A stretch of DNA of 64,000 nt from an uncultured Porphyromonadaceae bacterium (GTDB taxonomy: Bacteria > Bacteroidota > Bacteroidia > Bacteroidales > Muribaculaceae). Numbering within the stretch: the stretch's first letter is position 1; every line of letters starts with the position of its first letter. Location of the stretch: NCBI GenBank assembly GCA_902491625.1, contig CABUIO010000006.1, positions 1 through 64,000 on the forward strand. Direction: 5' to 3'. Shown here piece after piece: positions 1 to 8,627 of this stretch. The translations under genes were made by a program, and so were the position numbers. The notes under the pieces were generated by a model that was not told the origin of the DNA, made no database searches, and saw only the letters and a program-made list of their open reading frames with translations.

Positions 1-116
1 ATTTTTCCTCATGCCACCATCTTTGTGACTGTCTGAAAATCGGGGAGTATTATAAACAACTACATAAAATATATAGAGATAAAGTGTGGAAAAATAGTTT
101 TTAAAGAAAATGTACT

Positions 117-308
117 ATGATATATTGGGCTATGACTTTTTTGATAATCTCAGTCTTGTCCGGATTGGTTTGTCTGACAATTCTGGGTTACCATATTTCC
201 CGAGGCGACAGTAAGGGACAGAGCAGGGGATATATTGTTAAGATGATGGCGCTTTCGGTTGTGCTGACCGGTGTCTTTTTCGCCTTGGCATTCCTTTTTA
301 AAAGCTGA
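117..308 (+). CDS. Small two-helix membrane protein, unknown function
   Basis: This encodes 63 residues. Two hydrophobic segments (about residues 4-24 and 42-61) are separated by a short polar loop rich in Gly, Arg, Lys and Ser, so the product is predicted to be an inner-membrane hairpin. I do not recognise the family. The next gene, starting 52 nt downstream on the same strand, has the same helix-loop-helix plan, so the two may be diverged duplicates sharing a transcript. No clear promoter box was seen upstream. Bases 1-116 hold no gene that I can support. Confidence 0.6.
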   Translation: MIYWAMTFLIISVLSGLVCLTILGYHISRGDSKGQSRGYIVKMMALSVVLTGVFFALAFLFKS

Positions 309-360
309 TTAAAAGCTGACGCTATGTGAATGTGGTATATCTTATTTAATCGACAGGCTT

Positions 361-591
361 ATGGAAAAGATGTATTATTTGCCCCACGTGATGTCCGCGA
401 CATGGATTATAGTGATTTTAGCTGTACCTGTAGTTCTCGGACTGATTTTTTCAGGTGTCTTGTGGCTGACCCACAGAGGTTCACCTGAGGTGAAACGCCG
501 TTGTATTAAGTTTCTGGGCGCGGGATTCTTTGTCTCCGATCTTTTGGCCGTTGCGTTGTGCGTTTATATGCTGATAATGGTGTGGGCCTGA
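361..591 (+). CDS. Small two-helix membrane protein, unknown function
   Basis: This encodes 76 residues. Hydrophobic segments lie at about residues 13-37 and 51-74, with a basic loop between them containing HRGSPEVKRR. It resembles the upstream 63-residue protein in layout, and the short gap suggests co-transcription. It ends 4 nt before the 3' end of the convergent mtaB gene. The family is not recognised and no function is proposed. Confidence 0.6.
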   Translation: MEKMYYLPHVMSATWIIVILAVPVVLGLIFSGVLWLTHRGSPEVKRRCIKFLGAGFFVSDLLAVALCVYMLIMVWA

Positions 592-594
592 GTT

Positions 595-1941
595 TTAGGG
601 AAGTATTGTTGCGGCGATGGTCTCGGAATCGGCGATGCTGTCGAGGCGTGCGGCGGTGATGGTGTTGACGAGCTTCGGCGCGTAGGGCGCTTCGGCGCGG
701 AGGTAGTTGTCGGTGAATCCGTGCATTGTCATCTCCTCTGCGGTCTCGCCGTCGGCATGGATGTCGAGGCGCGGCTGTTCCCAGAGCACGGGACGTTCGG
801 TGGAGAGCATGGAGGCGCGGAAAGCATCATATTTTTCTGCACTTATGCGCATCAGTTCCTCGACGCGGCGGTGTCGCCTCTCCATAGGCACGTCATACGC
901 TTCCATCAATAATGCGCGGGTGCCTGGGCGTTCGCTGTAGGGGAAGACATGTAGCTGAGTGACGGGCAGCGAGGCGATGAAGTCGCGGCCACGCTCCCAC
1001 TCCTCTTCAGTCTCGCCGCGTGCGCCGGCGATGACGTCCACGCCGATGAAGGCGTGAGGTATCTCGCTGCGTATCAGTTCCATGCGCGATCGGAAAAGCT
1101 CCGTGTCGTAGCGGCGGCGCATCAGGCGCAGTACGGCGTCGCTGCCGCTCTGCAGCGGCACATGGAAATGTGGCATGAAGGCTCGCGCCTCGGTGGCGAT
1201 CCAGCGGATGATTTCGGGTGTGAGAAGATTAGGCTCTATGGAGGAGATGCGGTAGCGGCTTATCCCTTCGACCTCGTCGAGGGCGCGTATCAGGTCGAAG
1301 AATGTCTCGGCGGTTCCCTTGCCGAAGTCGCCGGTGTTGACGCCGGTGAGGACGATCTCGCGGCCACCTTCGGCGGCGGTGCGCCGGGCAAGCTCCACCA
1401 TCTGCGCCACGGTGCCGGAACGCGAGCGGCCGCGTGCCATCGGGATGGTGCAGTAGGAGCACCAGTAGTCGCAGCCGTCCTGCACCTTTAGGAAATATCT
1501 CGTCCGGTCGCCGCGCTCGCACGAGGGCACGAACTCGCGGAGCGAGGATGCCTCGGGCACGTGGCGCTGCTGTGTGCGCGTAGCCTTCAGGCGCTCCACG
1601 AACTCGGCGATGCGCAGTTTGTCGTTGGTGCCCAGCACGATGTCCACGCCGGGAAGACCCGCGACCTCGTCGGGCTTCAGCTGCGCGTAGCATCCTGTCA
1701 CGACGATAGTCGCTTTGGGATAGATCGAGGCCAGACGGCGGATCAGCCGGCGCCCTTTCTTGTCGGCGGTCTCGGTGACGCTGCATGTGTTGATAACGCA
1801 GAGGTCAGGCTCCTCGCCGGGCTGTGCGCGGAGGTATCCCGCAGCTTTGAGTTCGCGTCCGAGAGCCGATGTCTCGGCGAAATTGAGTTTGCATCCCAAG
1901 GTGTGGTAGCTCACTTTGGGCAGATGGCTCGTCTCGTTCAT
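595..1941 (-). CDS. mtaB: tRNA t6A37 methylthiotransferase MtaB (radical SAM)
   Basis: MtaB converts N6-threonylcarbamoyladenosine at position 37 of ANN-decoding tRNAs to its 2-methylthio form. The 448-residue protein has the three N-terminal cluster cysteines of methylthiotransferases (C17 in LGCKLN, C53 in NTCSVTE, C84 in VTGCYAQ). The radical-SAM CxxxCxxC cluster follows at C157, C161 and C164 (GCDYWCSYC), with a C-terminal TRAM-like region. GCKLN and NTCSVTE fit MtaB better than MiaB, and a separate MiaB lies at 56 kb. A weak box TAATTTCG ends only 4 nt before the ATG, so the mRNA may have almost no leader. The gene diverges from the acyl-CoA ligase gene. Confidence 0.9.
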   Translation of the reverse strand: MNETSHLPKVSYHTLGCKLNFAETSALGRELKAAGYLRAQPGEEPDLCVINTCSVTETADKKGRRLIRRLASIYPKATIVVTGCYAQLKPDEVAGLPGVDIVLGTNDKLRIAEFVERLKATRTQQRHVPEASSLREFVPSCERGDRTRYFLKVQDGCDYWCSYCTIPMARGRSRSGTVAQMVELARRTAAEGGREIVLTGVNTGDFGKGTAETFFDLIRALDEVEGISRYRISSIEPNLLTPEIIRWIATEARAFMPHFHVPLQSGSDAVLRLMRRRYDTELFRSRMELIRSEIPHAFIGVDVIAGARGETEEEWERGRDFIASLPVTQLHVFPYSERPGTRALLMEAYDVPMERRHRRVEELMRISAEKYDAFRASMLSTERPVLWEQPRLDIHADGETAEEMTMHGFTDNYLRAEAPYAPKLVNTITAARLDSIADSETIAATILP

Positions 1942-2039
1942 GATGCGAAATTACAAAAAAGTTTTCATTCAGGGCTTTGCGGCGCCGAACATGATGGCGC
2001 TTCAATACGTTTATATATTCGGAGCCTATACCTTAAAGG

Positions 2040-3719
2040 GTGAAAAAGGGTGATTTATCCATGCGCAGCTACGACGAGAATATAATTGACATCTATCAGG
2101 AGAGTTTCAGACGCCACGCCTCCCGACAGGCGCTGTCACAGTACGGCACAGCGGAAAGCTATACATATCTGGATCTTGCGCGCCACATTGCCGAGCGCCA
2201 CATCCTTTTCCGTCTGCTTGAGATCAAGCCCGGCGAACGCATCGCCCTCTGCGGCGGCAACAGTGTCGGCTGGGTAGTAGACTTCATGGCGATCATCACC
2301 TACGGCGCGACTGTGGTGCCGATCCTCAGCGACTTCACTCCCGCCGACATCGTCAATATCGTCAACCACAGCTGCAGCGAGATGATTTTCCTCGACGAGA
2401 CGATATGGCGCAAGCTTCCGGCCGAAGATGTCAATGTCAAGGCTGTATTCTCCATCGCAGGAACCAAGCTCCTCAAGACATCGCGCCCTGACTTCGTGGC
2501 CAAGGCGCTCACGAAGACAGGCGCGGAGTTTTCGCGGATGTATCCTCACGGCTTCCGCAGCGAGGACATCAGTTACAAGGCTCCCGACCGCAAGGAGGTG
2601 ATGATCCTCAACTACACATCCGGCACCACCGGATTCTCCAAAGGCGTGATGCTCACGGGAGTGAATATGGCCGGAAACGTCGTCTTCGGACTCAACGAGC
2701 GCGTACATTACACCGGAAGCCGCGTACTGACCTTCCTTCCGCTCGCCCATGCCTACGGCTGTACCTTCGACATGCTGCTGCCTCTTGCCGCCGGTTCGGT
2801 CGTCACCATCCTCGGCCGCACGCCGACACCCACGATTCTGCTCAAGGCTCTTTCGGAAGTGCGTCCCAACATCATCCTCAGCGTGCCGCTGGTGTTCGAG
2901 AAGATCTACGCCACGCGCATCGAACCGATGCTCAAGAATTGGAAGATGCGTCTGCTGATGAAGATTCCCGGAGTCAGCGCCCTGATCTACCGCAAGATCC
3001 GCCGTCGTCTTGTAAACGCACTTGGCGGATGTTTCGAGGAAGTCATCATCGGAGGAGCCTCTTTCAACCGGCAGACCGAGAAGTTTCTGCGCAAGATACG
3101 TTTCCCCTACACGGTCGGATTCGGAATGACCGAATGCGGACCGCTCATCAGCTACACGCCGTGGCAGAAATACAAGCCCACAAGTGCAGGACGCACCCTT
3201 CCCATCATGGAGAGCCGCGTGCTCAGCAACGATCCGGAGCACGTGCCCGGAGAGATATTGGTGCGGGGACAGAACGTGATGAAAGGCTATTTCCACAATC
3301 CCGAGGCCACGAAAGCAGTGCTCGATGCCGACGGATGGCTCCACACCGGCGATGTCGGCACACGCGACGCCGACGGCACACTCTACATACGCGGACGCAG
3401 CAAGACCATGATACTTTCGGCGTCAGGACAGAACATCTATCCAGAGGAACTTGAGGCGCGTCTCAACGCTATGCCGGAAGTGCTTGAATCGCTGGTAGTT
3501 GACCGCAAAGGGAAGATCACGGCGCTTATCTATCCCGACCACGACATGCTTTCCAAAGAGAATATCGACGATGCCGGCATTCCCGAAGTGATGGAGAAAG
3601 TGCGCCGCGAGGTCAACGCGCAGTTAGCGCCCTACGAACGCATCGCCGAGATCGAAGTGATGCACGAAGAATTCCGCAAGACCCCCAAACGCTCCATCAA
3701 ACGCTTCCTCTACACCTGA
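2040..3719 (+). CDS. AMP-forming long-chain acyl-CoA ligase
   Basis: This ANL-superfamily enzyme activates a fatty acid with ATP and CoA. The 559 residues show the P-loop motif YTSGTTGFSKGV, the motif GFGMTECGP, the adenylate-binding GWLHTGD, and a hinge or lysine region GRSKTMILSASGQNIYPEELE; a late lysine in KTPKRSIKRF is the expected catalytic one. The longest frame starts with GTG at 2040. An ATG at 2061 (MRSYDENI) gives 552 residues and is an equally plausible start. The exact chain length of the substrate cannot be told. The gene stands alone, divergent from mtaB, and is followed by a repeat-rich gap. Confidence 0.85.
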   Translation: MKKGDLSMRSYDENIIDIYQESFRRHASRQALSQYGTAESYTYLDLARHIAERHILFRLLEIKPGERIALCGGNSVGWVVDFMAIITYGATVVPILSDFTPADIVNIVNHSCSEMIFLDETIWRKLPAEDVNVKAVFSIAGTKLLKTSRPDFVAKALTKTGAEFSRMYPHGFRSEDISYKAPDRKEVMILNYTSGTTGFSKGVMLTGVNMAGNVVFGLNERVHYTGSRVLTFLPLAHAYGCTFDMLLPLAAGSVVTILGRTPTPTILLKALSEVRPNIILSVPLVFEKIYATRIEPMLKNWKMRLLMKIPGVSALIYRKIRRRLVNALGGCFEEVIIGGASFNRQTEKFLRKIRFPYTVGFGMTECGPLISYTPWQKYKPTSAGRTLPIMESRVLSNDPEHVPGEILVRGQNVMKGYFHNPEATKAVLDADGWLHTGDVGTRDADGTLYIRGRSKTMILSASGQNIYPEELEARLNAMPEVLESLVVDRKGKITALIYPDHDMLSKENIDDAGIPEVMEKVRREVNAQLAPYERIAEIEVMHEEFRKTPKRSIKRFLYT

Positions 3720-3737
3720 AAAAAGCGGCTAATCGAC

Positions 3738-3822
3738 AGTGTGTAGTTGACAGCTCGTTTGAACGTAGGAATGATAGATGGTATGTAATTGACTGATTGT
3801 CTGAACGTAGGGCTGCTCTATG
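3738..3822. repeat. Two-copy imperfect tandem repeat, unit about 42 bp
   Basis: The segment at 3738-3779 is repeated with changes at 3780-3822. Both copies carry GTAGTTGAC- or GTAATTGAC-like starts and end in TGAACGTAGG. The repeat lies just after the acyl-CoA ligase gene and leads into the REP-type element. Nothing coding is seen in 3720-4149. Confidence 0.5.
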
Positions 3823-3871
3823 GAGCAGCCGCTGTACCTCATGAACGCAGAATTGCGACGAAACGTCGAAA

Positions 3872-3960
3872 GGCCTGTAAGGCCGAGGGGACAATAGCCC
3901 GGAGCGATCAAGCTCCGGGAAAGAGAGTCATCATAACAAAAAGAGGTCTGTAGGACCGAC
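3872..3960 (+). repeat. REP-like twin-hairpin element, copy 1
   Basis: The first hairpin is GGCCTGTAAGGCC (3873-3885). The second, CCCGGAGC/GCTCCGGG, lies at 3898-3918, and AGGTCTGTAGGACCGAC follows at 3944-3960. The same units recur at 34.1-34.3 kb in both orientations and, partly, at 31.17 kb. Downstream sequence to about 4020 also resembles, in reverse orientation, the right flank of the 34.4 kb copy. No transposase is nearby. The pattern fits a dispersed palindromic intergenic repeat. Confidence 0.75.
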
Positions 3961-4097
3961 CAAAAGCTGTGAAGCAACCGCTGATGTGGTTGTGGATATA
4001 TTACGTTTATTTCCAATACATTGCGGTACGCGGCTGCACCATGGTGCGGCCCTACGTTAGGGTGTAACCATTTTCATGTTCGGGTGCAGCTATTTTC

Positions 4098-4115
4098 GCA
4101 TCGTTCGGACGATGC
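4098..4115 (-). terminator. Hairpin after xseB, possible terminator
   Basis: A perfect 7-bp stem (GCATCGT/ACGATGC) has the loop TCGG. It lies 35 nt beyond the xseB stop codon in the direction of transcription. No strong U-run follows on the minus strand, so termination is only a possibility. Confidence 0.35.
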
Positions 4116-4149
4116 GGTTTTCACGTTCGGGCGATGTGATTTCGGATGG

Positions 4150-4356
4150 TCAGAGTTCTTCGAGGAGGCGCTTGAGCTCGGTGTCGGTTTTCTGGAGTTT
4201 TTCCTTGCAGTATTTCAGGAGCTGGAGGGATCGCGATGTCTGTGCCGCGAGGGTGTCGATGTCGCAGTTGTCGCTCTGCATCTTCGCGACGATGGCGTTA
4301 AGTTCGGCTATGGCTTGCGAATAGCTCTGGGGCATGTTCTGATTGGTTTCTTCCAT
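4150..4356 (-). CDS. xseB: Exodeoxyribonuclease VII small subunit
   Basis: This 68-residue helical protein matches the small subunit of exonuclease VII in size and pattern (YSQAIAELNAIVAKMQ, then a leucine-rich second helix). Several copies bind one XseA chain and are needed for single-strand DNA degradation. It sits 11 nt downstream of xseA, as is usual, and is the last gene of the nnr-DUF4831-xseA-xseB unit. Confidence 0.92.
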   Translation of the reverse strand: MEETNQNMPQSYSQAIAELNAIVAKMQSDNCDIDTLAAQTSRSLQLLKYCKEKLQKTDTELKRLLEEL

Positions 4357-4367
4357 ATATGTTTTTC

Positions 4368-5744
4368 TTATTTTGCGGTTGATTTGACTGTGCCTTCGAA
4401 GAGTGTGGTGACGATTTCCTCGCCGGGTGCTACGTCGGAGGCGTTGCGCACGGCTTTGCCGCCGACGCGTGTGATGGAATAGCCTCTGCGCAGTGTGTCG
4501 CGGGGATCGAGCATGGCGACAAGTTCCTCCTTGCGGTGGAGCAGGTCGGCGGCGCGGCGGAGCACCATTGCGCTGTCGCGTTTAAGCGATTCGGCGATGT
4601 TGCGCAGACGTTCGTTCTCCAGCGCCAGACGCCGTCCTGCCGACGACTGCACGATCGTGGAGGCGCGCTGGAGCTGCGCCGAGGCTGTGCCGAGTCGGTT
4701 GACGACCATGAGGGGCAGCGACTGCTGCACGCGGGCGAGTAGGGCGGCGTTGGTGTCAACGGCGTGGCGAGCCAGAATAGGCGTGAGCTGCTGCAGATGT
4801 TCCACTTGACGCTGTTCCCCTTGCAGTCGCTGCTGCACATAGCGGGCGATCTGCTGCGCAGCGTCGTTGGCGGCAGCGAGTGCGTCGAGCGACATTCCGA
4901 CGAGCCATTCGGCCACTGCAGTGGGTGTCTTGAGGCGTGTATGGGCGATGTAATCGAGCACTGTGTTGTCGCGCTCGTGGCCTATGCCCACGGCGATCGG
5001 GAGCGGGAACTGGGCCACGCCGCGTGCGAGCGCCATGTCGTCGAAGCCCGCGAGGTCGGTCGAGGCGCCTCCGCCGCGGATGATGACCACGCAGTCGAAA
5101 AGGTCGATGCACATCTCGATGCGTTCCAGGGCGTCGAGGATGGAGGCGGCGGTGCGTGTGCCCTGCATCACGGCAGGGAAGGTGTGGGTGTAGAATTGCA
5201 GGCCGTAGTTGTTGTTGGAGAGCTGATCCATGAAGTCGCCGTAGCCGGCGGCGTTCTCGGCCGAGATGATGGCGATGCGCTGCGGCGGAAAGGTCAGCTC
5301 TCGCGTCTTGTTGAGTCCCTCGATTCCCTCGCGGCGCAGTGCGGCGAGGATTTCGAGCTGCAGCCGCGAGGTGTCGCGCACGTAGTCGGGATCGATGTCG
5401 GAGATGTTGTAGGAGAGGCCGAACTGCGGATGATACTGCACGGATCCGCGCAGACGCACCTCGTTGCCGTCGGCAAGCAGTTCGCGCAGGGAGCGGGAGG
5501 CCTGACGCATGGAGAGTGCAGCTACGGTGCCGCGCCACATCGTGGCACGCAGGCGCGCGGTGATGTTGCCGGCAGTGTCTTTCTCAACCAGCACCATGTA
5601 GACGTGGCCGCCGCTGTGGCGCAGATCGCTCACTTCGGCCGTGACCCAGACGTCCCGAAGCGTGGCGCAACTGTCGACGGCGCTTTTCACAACTCCGGAA
5701 AGCTGGAGCAGCGTCAGTGTCTTCTCCTTCGGGAAAGGTGTCAT
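4368..5744 (-). CDS. xseA: Exodeoxyribonuclease VII large subunit
   Basis: XseA is the catalytic subunit of exonuclease VII, which trims single-stranded DNA in repair. The 458 residues begin with an OB-fold region (about residues 8-105, with VTAEVSDLRHSGGHVYMVL). The nuclease domain follows with GGGASTDLAGFDD and the later AVGIGHERD, then a long coiled-coil segment and a C-terminal RGYSITR motif, all typical. Its start overlaps the end of the DUF4831 gene by 4 nt, so translation is probably coupled. Confidence 0.95.
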   Translation of the reverse strand: MTPFPKEKTLTLLQLSGVVKSAVDSCATLRDVWVTAEVSDLRHSGGHVYMVLVEKDTAGNITARLRATMWRGTVAALSMRQASRSLRELLADGNEVRLRGSVQYHPQFGLSYNISDIDPDYVRDTSRLQLEILAALRREGIEGLNKTRELTFPPQRIAIISAENAAGYGDFMDQLSNNNYGLQFYTHTFPAVMQGTRTAASILDALERIEMCIDLFDCVVIIRGGGASTDLAGFDDMALARGVAQFPLPIAVGIGHERDNTVLDYIAHTRLKTPTAVAEWLVGMSLDALAAANDAAQQIARYVQQRLQGEQRQVEHLQQLTPILARHAVDTNAALLARVQQSLPLMVVNRLGTASAQLQRASTIVQSSAGRRLALENERLRNIAESLKRDSAMVLRRAADLLHRKEELVAMLDPRDTLRRGYSITRVGGKAVRNASDVAPGEEIVTTLFEGTVKSTAK

Positions 5745-6862
5745 TGCTCCTTGCGTGCTATGCGAAGCAGAGCGCCTGTCGAGGCGTCGAACTCAGCCTC
5801 GGAGGGAGCCTTGCGGTCGGTGAAAAGTTTGGGATCGAGACCGAACACCGCACCTTGCTGTGCGAGATCGACGGTGCCGGAATAGATAGTGCGTCCCATC
5901 CATGTCAAGGTTATCTCGGCGGTGGAAGGAAGCGTGTAGACCACTGCGTCCTTTGGCAGACGCTTAGGCTCACCTTTCTCATCCACAGGTATTTCGGGGA
6001 TGTTGACGTAGCGGATGTTGAGATAGATCGGTTCGCCGGTGAGGTCGTCGGTGTCGGTGAATCCGGCGAAGTCACTGAGGCGTCCGAGCACCGTGCGGGT
6101 GCCGTCGGCATTGATGGCGGCGGTATCGGGGGTAAAGGTGTAGCGATGGGTGGCGCTACGGCGCACAGTCACTCCCGTAAACGCCTCTGAGAGAGCTTTT
6201 TCCTGAGCACCGAGCGAATTGAGCATCAGTTCAAGCTGACGTCCGTCGGCGGGCATCGTCTCGGCTGTGCCTCGGCTGAGGCTGAGCTTAGACTCTCGAA
6301 CTTCCATCAGTGTCTCCGAGAGCATCCGCGCACGCATGGCGCTCGACTGGCTCACGAGGAAATCCTCGTCGACATATTGCAGATAAGCCTTTGCGGCCTC
6401 CCTCGCCTCGGACTGCGCCGAGAGAATGGCGTCGTCGCCGGAGGGAGCGGGTGGCAATGCCGGGAGCGAGACATCCTTGTTGATCGCGAGCAACATGCCG
6501 TCCCCTTCACCGGCGACGCATACGCTCACGTCCTGGCCGCTCTTGAGCTGCATCAGGTAGGTGCGCTCCGGTCCGCCGGGCACTCCGCGCGACGACATGG
6601 TGACGCCCTTCACTTCCCAGCTCTCGCTGTCGGCTTTCACCACGTCTGCGGTGCCGACATATTTTCCGGCGTAGCGGTAGAAAGGCCCGGCCACGCTGAC
6701 GGTGTGCTCCGCCTCGATGTCGAAGACGAGCTGCGTCAGCGGCAGATTGTAGACAATGCCGTATTCATTGTGCTTGTCGGCGGTCAGAAGCCTTGTCTGC
6801 TGCGCCGACACTCCGGAGGCCGCCAGAAGCGCGGCCAGAGCTATGTGGAATCTCATCTTCAT
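5741..6862 (-). CDS. DUF4831-family exported protein
   Basis: This 373-residue protein has an N-terminal signal peptide (about residues 1-20, ending VSAQQ). The body matches my recollection of the Bacteroidetes family DUF4831: an early block around NEYGIVYNLPLTQLVFDIEAE and a tandem internal pattern with EITLTWMGRTIYSGTVDL. The biochemical role is unknown; it is probably periplasmic. It lies 14 nt after nnr and overlaps xseA by 4 nt, so it belongs to this operon although no functional link is evident. Confidence 0.8.
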   Translation of the reverse strand: MKMRFHIALAALLAASGVSAQQTRLLTADKHNEYGIVYNLPLTQLVFDIEAEHTVSVAGPFYRYAGKYVGTADVVKADSESWEVKGVTMSSRGVPGGPERTYLMQLKSGQDVSVCVAGEGDGMLLAINKDVSLPALPPAPSGDDAILSAQSEAREAAKAYLQYVDEDFLVSQSSAMRARMLSETLMEVRESKLSLSRGTAETMPADGRQLELMLNSLGAQEKALSEAFTGVTVRRSATHRYTFTPDTAAINADGTRTVLGRLSDFAGFTDTDDLTGEPIYLNIRYVNIPEIPVDEKGEPKRLPKDAVVYTLPSTAEITLTWMGRTIYSGTVDLAQQGAVFGLDPKLFTDRKAPSEAEFDASTGALLRIARKEQ

Positions 6863-6876
6863 AGTCGGTGGATTTA

Positions 6877-8400
6877 TTATTCGTTGCGCATCATGCTCTT
6901 GATGGCGTAAGGCATGCGGTCGATGATGTCGGTGGCCGTCATGCCGTATTCGCCGAGGCGTTCGGCGGCCAGATCGCCGGCGAGACCGTGGAGAAAGACT
7001 CCGAGCGGTGCGGCATGTTCCGGCGCGTATCCCTGCGCCAGAAATGCGGCGATTACGCCTGTGAGGACGTCGCCCGATCCGGCGGTTGCCATTCCGGCGT
7101 TGCCGGTGGAGTTGAAATAGACCTTGCCGTCGGGGCGCACGACCGCCGTGTGGTGGCCTTTGAGCACGATGATGATGCTGTAGTACTGGGCCTTGTCAAT
7201 GGCCTTGCGCAGACGTTCCTCGTCGGAATCCGACTCGCCGAAAAGGCGGTCGAACTCGCCGGCGTGGGGCGTGATGATACTCATCTGCGGCAGCATGGTG
7301 AGCAGCGCCGGGCGCTTGGCGATGCAGTTAAGGGCGTCGGCGTCGACCACGAGAGGTGACTGCACGTTGTTGAAGAGTCCTTCGAGGGCGTTCATGGTCT
7401 CGGCGTAGGTGCCGATGCCGGGACCTACGGCCACGGCCTGATGCTGATGGTGGAGGCGCATGTCGCTGATGTAGCGGTCGTGTTTGTCAGGCTCAAAGAG
7501 CGCTTCGGGCATTGCTGTCTGCACGATGTTCATGCCGCAGCGCGCGGAGTGTACGGTCACGAGTCCGGCACCGCTGCGCATCACGGCGCGGGCGCACATG
7601 ACCGCAGCGCCCATCATCCCCATGCTTCCGGCCATCACCATCACCGAGCCGTAGTCGCGCTTCGCGGAGAATGCGCGACGGCGTTTCAGCAGACGTCTGA
7701 TGTCGTTTTCGTCGATCAGATGCCACTGTGTGGAAGTGCCCTGTATTGTCTTACGGTCCATCTCGATGTCGAGCACATTCCATTCGCCCACGACATCCTC
7801 GTTCTCGGAGAAGAAGAAGGCGATGCGCGGGAAGTTGAAGGTCAGGGTGAGCGAGGCATGCACCATGTTGCGGCGGTTGTTGCTCGCATTCCACTCGCCG
7901 AACATGCCGGAAGGGAGATCGATCGACACCACGTATGGCTCTTTCTCATTGATATATCGTGCGAGCGACATGAATCCGCCCTTCAGCGGCTCGCTGAGTC
8001 CGGAGCCGAAGAGACCGTCGAGCACGACGTCGGATTTGCTCAGTGCCGGCGGATCGAAATCCTTGACCACCTCAGTGAAGTCCACGTCGTCGGTGGAGGT
8101 GATGAGGCGGCGGCGTTCCTCCTCGCAATCGTGCGACAGTCGGTTGAGCACGTTGAAGAGATAGATCTCCACGCGCCTGTAGCCCTGTTCGATGAGCATT
8201 CTTGCGGCGGCAAGAGCATCGCCGCCGTTGTTGCCGGGACCGGCAAACACCACAATGCGCTGCGATGGGAGAAACCGCGAGATAATCTCAACCGAGACAG
8301 CCGACGCGGCACGCTCCATCAGCTCCACGGAGTCGATTTTCTGAGCCTGACATGTAGCTGTGTCGAGTGCTTTTATAGCTTGAGAAGGAAATATTTTCAT
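6877..8400 (-). CDS. nnr: Bifunctional NAD(P)H-hydrate epimerase/dehydratase
   Basis: The enzyme repairs hydrated NADH and NADPH. The N-terminal YjeF-type epimerase half (about residues 1-215) shows AGPGNNGGDALAAAR. The C-terminal ADP/ATP-dependent dehydratase half (about 225-500, ribokinase fold) shows VGPGIGT, TPHAGEFDRLFG and AGSGDVLTGVIAAFLAQG. The length of 507 residues is normal for the fused form. It is the first gene of the operon running to xseB, with a TAACTTTG box 29 nt upstream of its ATG. Confidence 0.95.
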   Translation of the reverse strand: MKIFPSQAIKALDTATCQAQKIDSVELMERAASAVSVEIISRFLPSQRIVVFAGPGNNGGDALAAARMLIEQGYRRVEIYLFNVLNRLSHDCEEERRRLITSTDDVDFTEVVKDFDPPALSKSDVVLDGLFGSGLSEPLKGGFMSLARYINEKEPYVVSIDLPSGMFGEWNASNNRRNMVHASLTLTFNFPRIAFFFSENEDVVGEWNVLDIEMDRKTIQGTSTQWHLIDENDIRRLLKRRRAFSAKRDYGSVMVMAGSMGMMGAAVMCARAVMRSGAGLVTVHSARCGMNIVQTAMPEALFEPDKHDRYISDMRLHHQHQAVAVGPGIGTYAETMNALEGLFNNVQSPLVVDADALNCIAKRPALLTMLPQMSIITPHAGEFDRLFGESDSDEERLRKAIDKAQYYSIIIVLKGHHTAVVRPDGKVYFNSTGNAGMATAGSGDVLTGVIAAFLAQGYAPEHAAPLGVFLHGLAGDLAAERLGEYGMTATDIIDRMPYAIKSMMRNE

Positions 8401-8429
8401 GTCTGCAAATTCAATGTAGTGGAATTGTG

Positions 8430-8437
8430 CAAAGTTA
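8430..8437 (-). promoter_or_regulatory. -7 promoter box of the nnr operon
   Basis: On the minus strand this reads TAACTTTG followed by C, a perfect TAnnTTTG box. No clear TTTG is found 19-21 bp upstream. The expected start point leaves a leader of roughly 25 nt. Confidence 0.6.
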
Positions 8438-8463
8438 GCAAAAAAATCGGAAAAGTCTTTAGT

Positions 8464-8517
8464 GACATTAAGGTCATTAAGGACTTTAACGACCTTAATG
8501 ACTTTAAAGTCCTCAAG
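8464..8517. repeat. Intergenic array of six 9-bp units (GACTTTAAG family)
   Basis: Six consecutive 9-mers read GACATTAAG, GTCATTAAG, GACTTTAAC, GACCTTAAT, GACTTTAAA and GTCCTCAAG. The period is exactly 9 bp and the consensus is GACTTTAAG. The array lies between the end of the secG operon and the nnr promoter. Related arrays occur at 15996-16049 and 25489-25542. Confidence 0.85.
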
Positions 8518-8535
8518 CTCCTATATGCGGTAAAG

Positions 8536-8560
8536 GCGCGCTTTCCGGAAGAAAGCGCGC
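8536..8560 (-). terminator. Strong hairpin after the secG operon
   Basis: A 10-bp perfect stem, GCGCGCTTTC/GAAAGCGCGC, has a 5-nt loop. It lies 70-90 nt downstream of the secG stop codon. On the minus strand it is followed by CCTTTACC, so the U-run is poor; it is probably a terminator or an mRNA 3'-end stabiliser. Confidence 0.5.
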
Positions 8561-8627
8561 TATGCTTCAGGCCGACGGATGCACCCTCAGCGATAGCAGA
8601 GAGGACTGCGACCTTGCGGTTTCGTTT

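Noticed and set aside
2136..3344. Open frame of 402 codons antisense to the acyl-CoA ligase gene
   Set aside because: The plus strand encodes all ANL motifs in order. The antisense translation has none.
8464..8517. CRISPR-like array
   Set aside because: Units are only 9 bp, contiguous and without spacers, and no cas genes are present.
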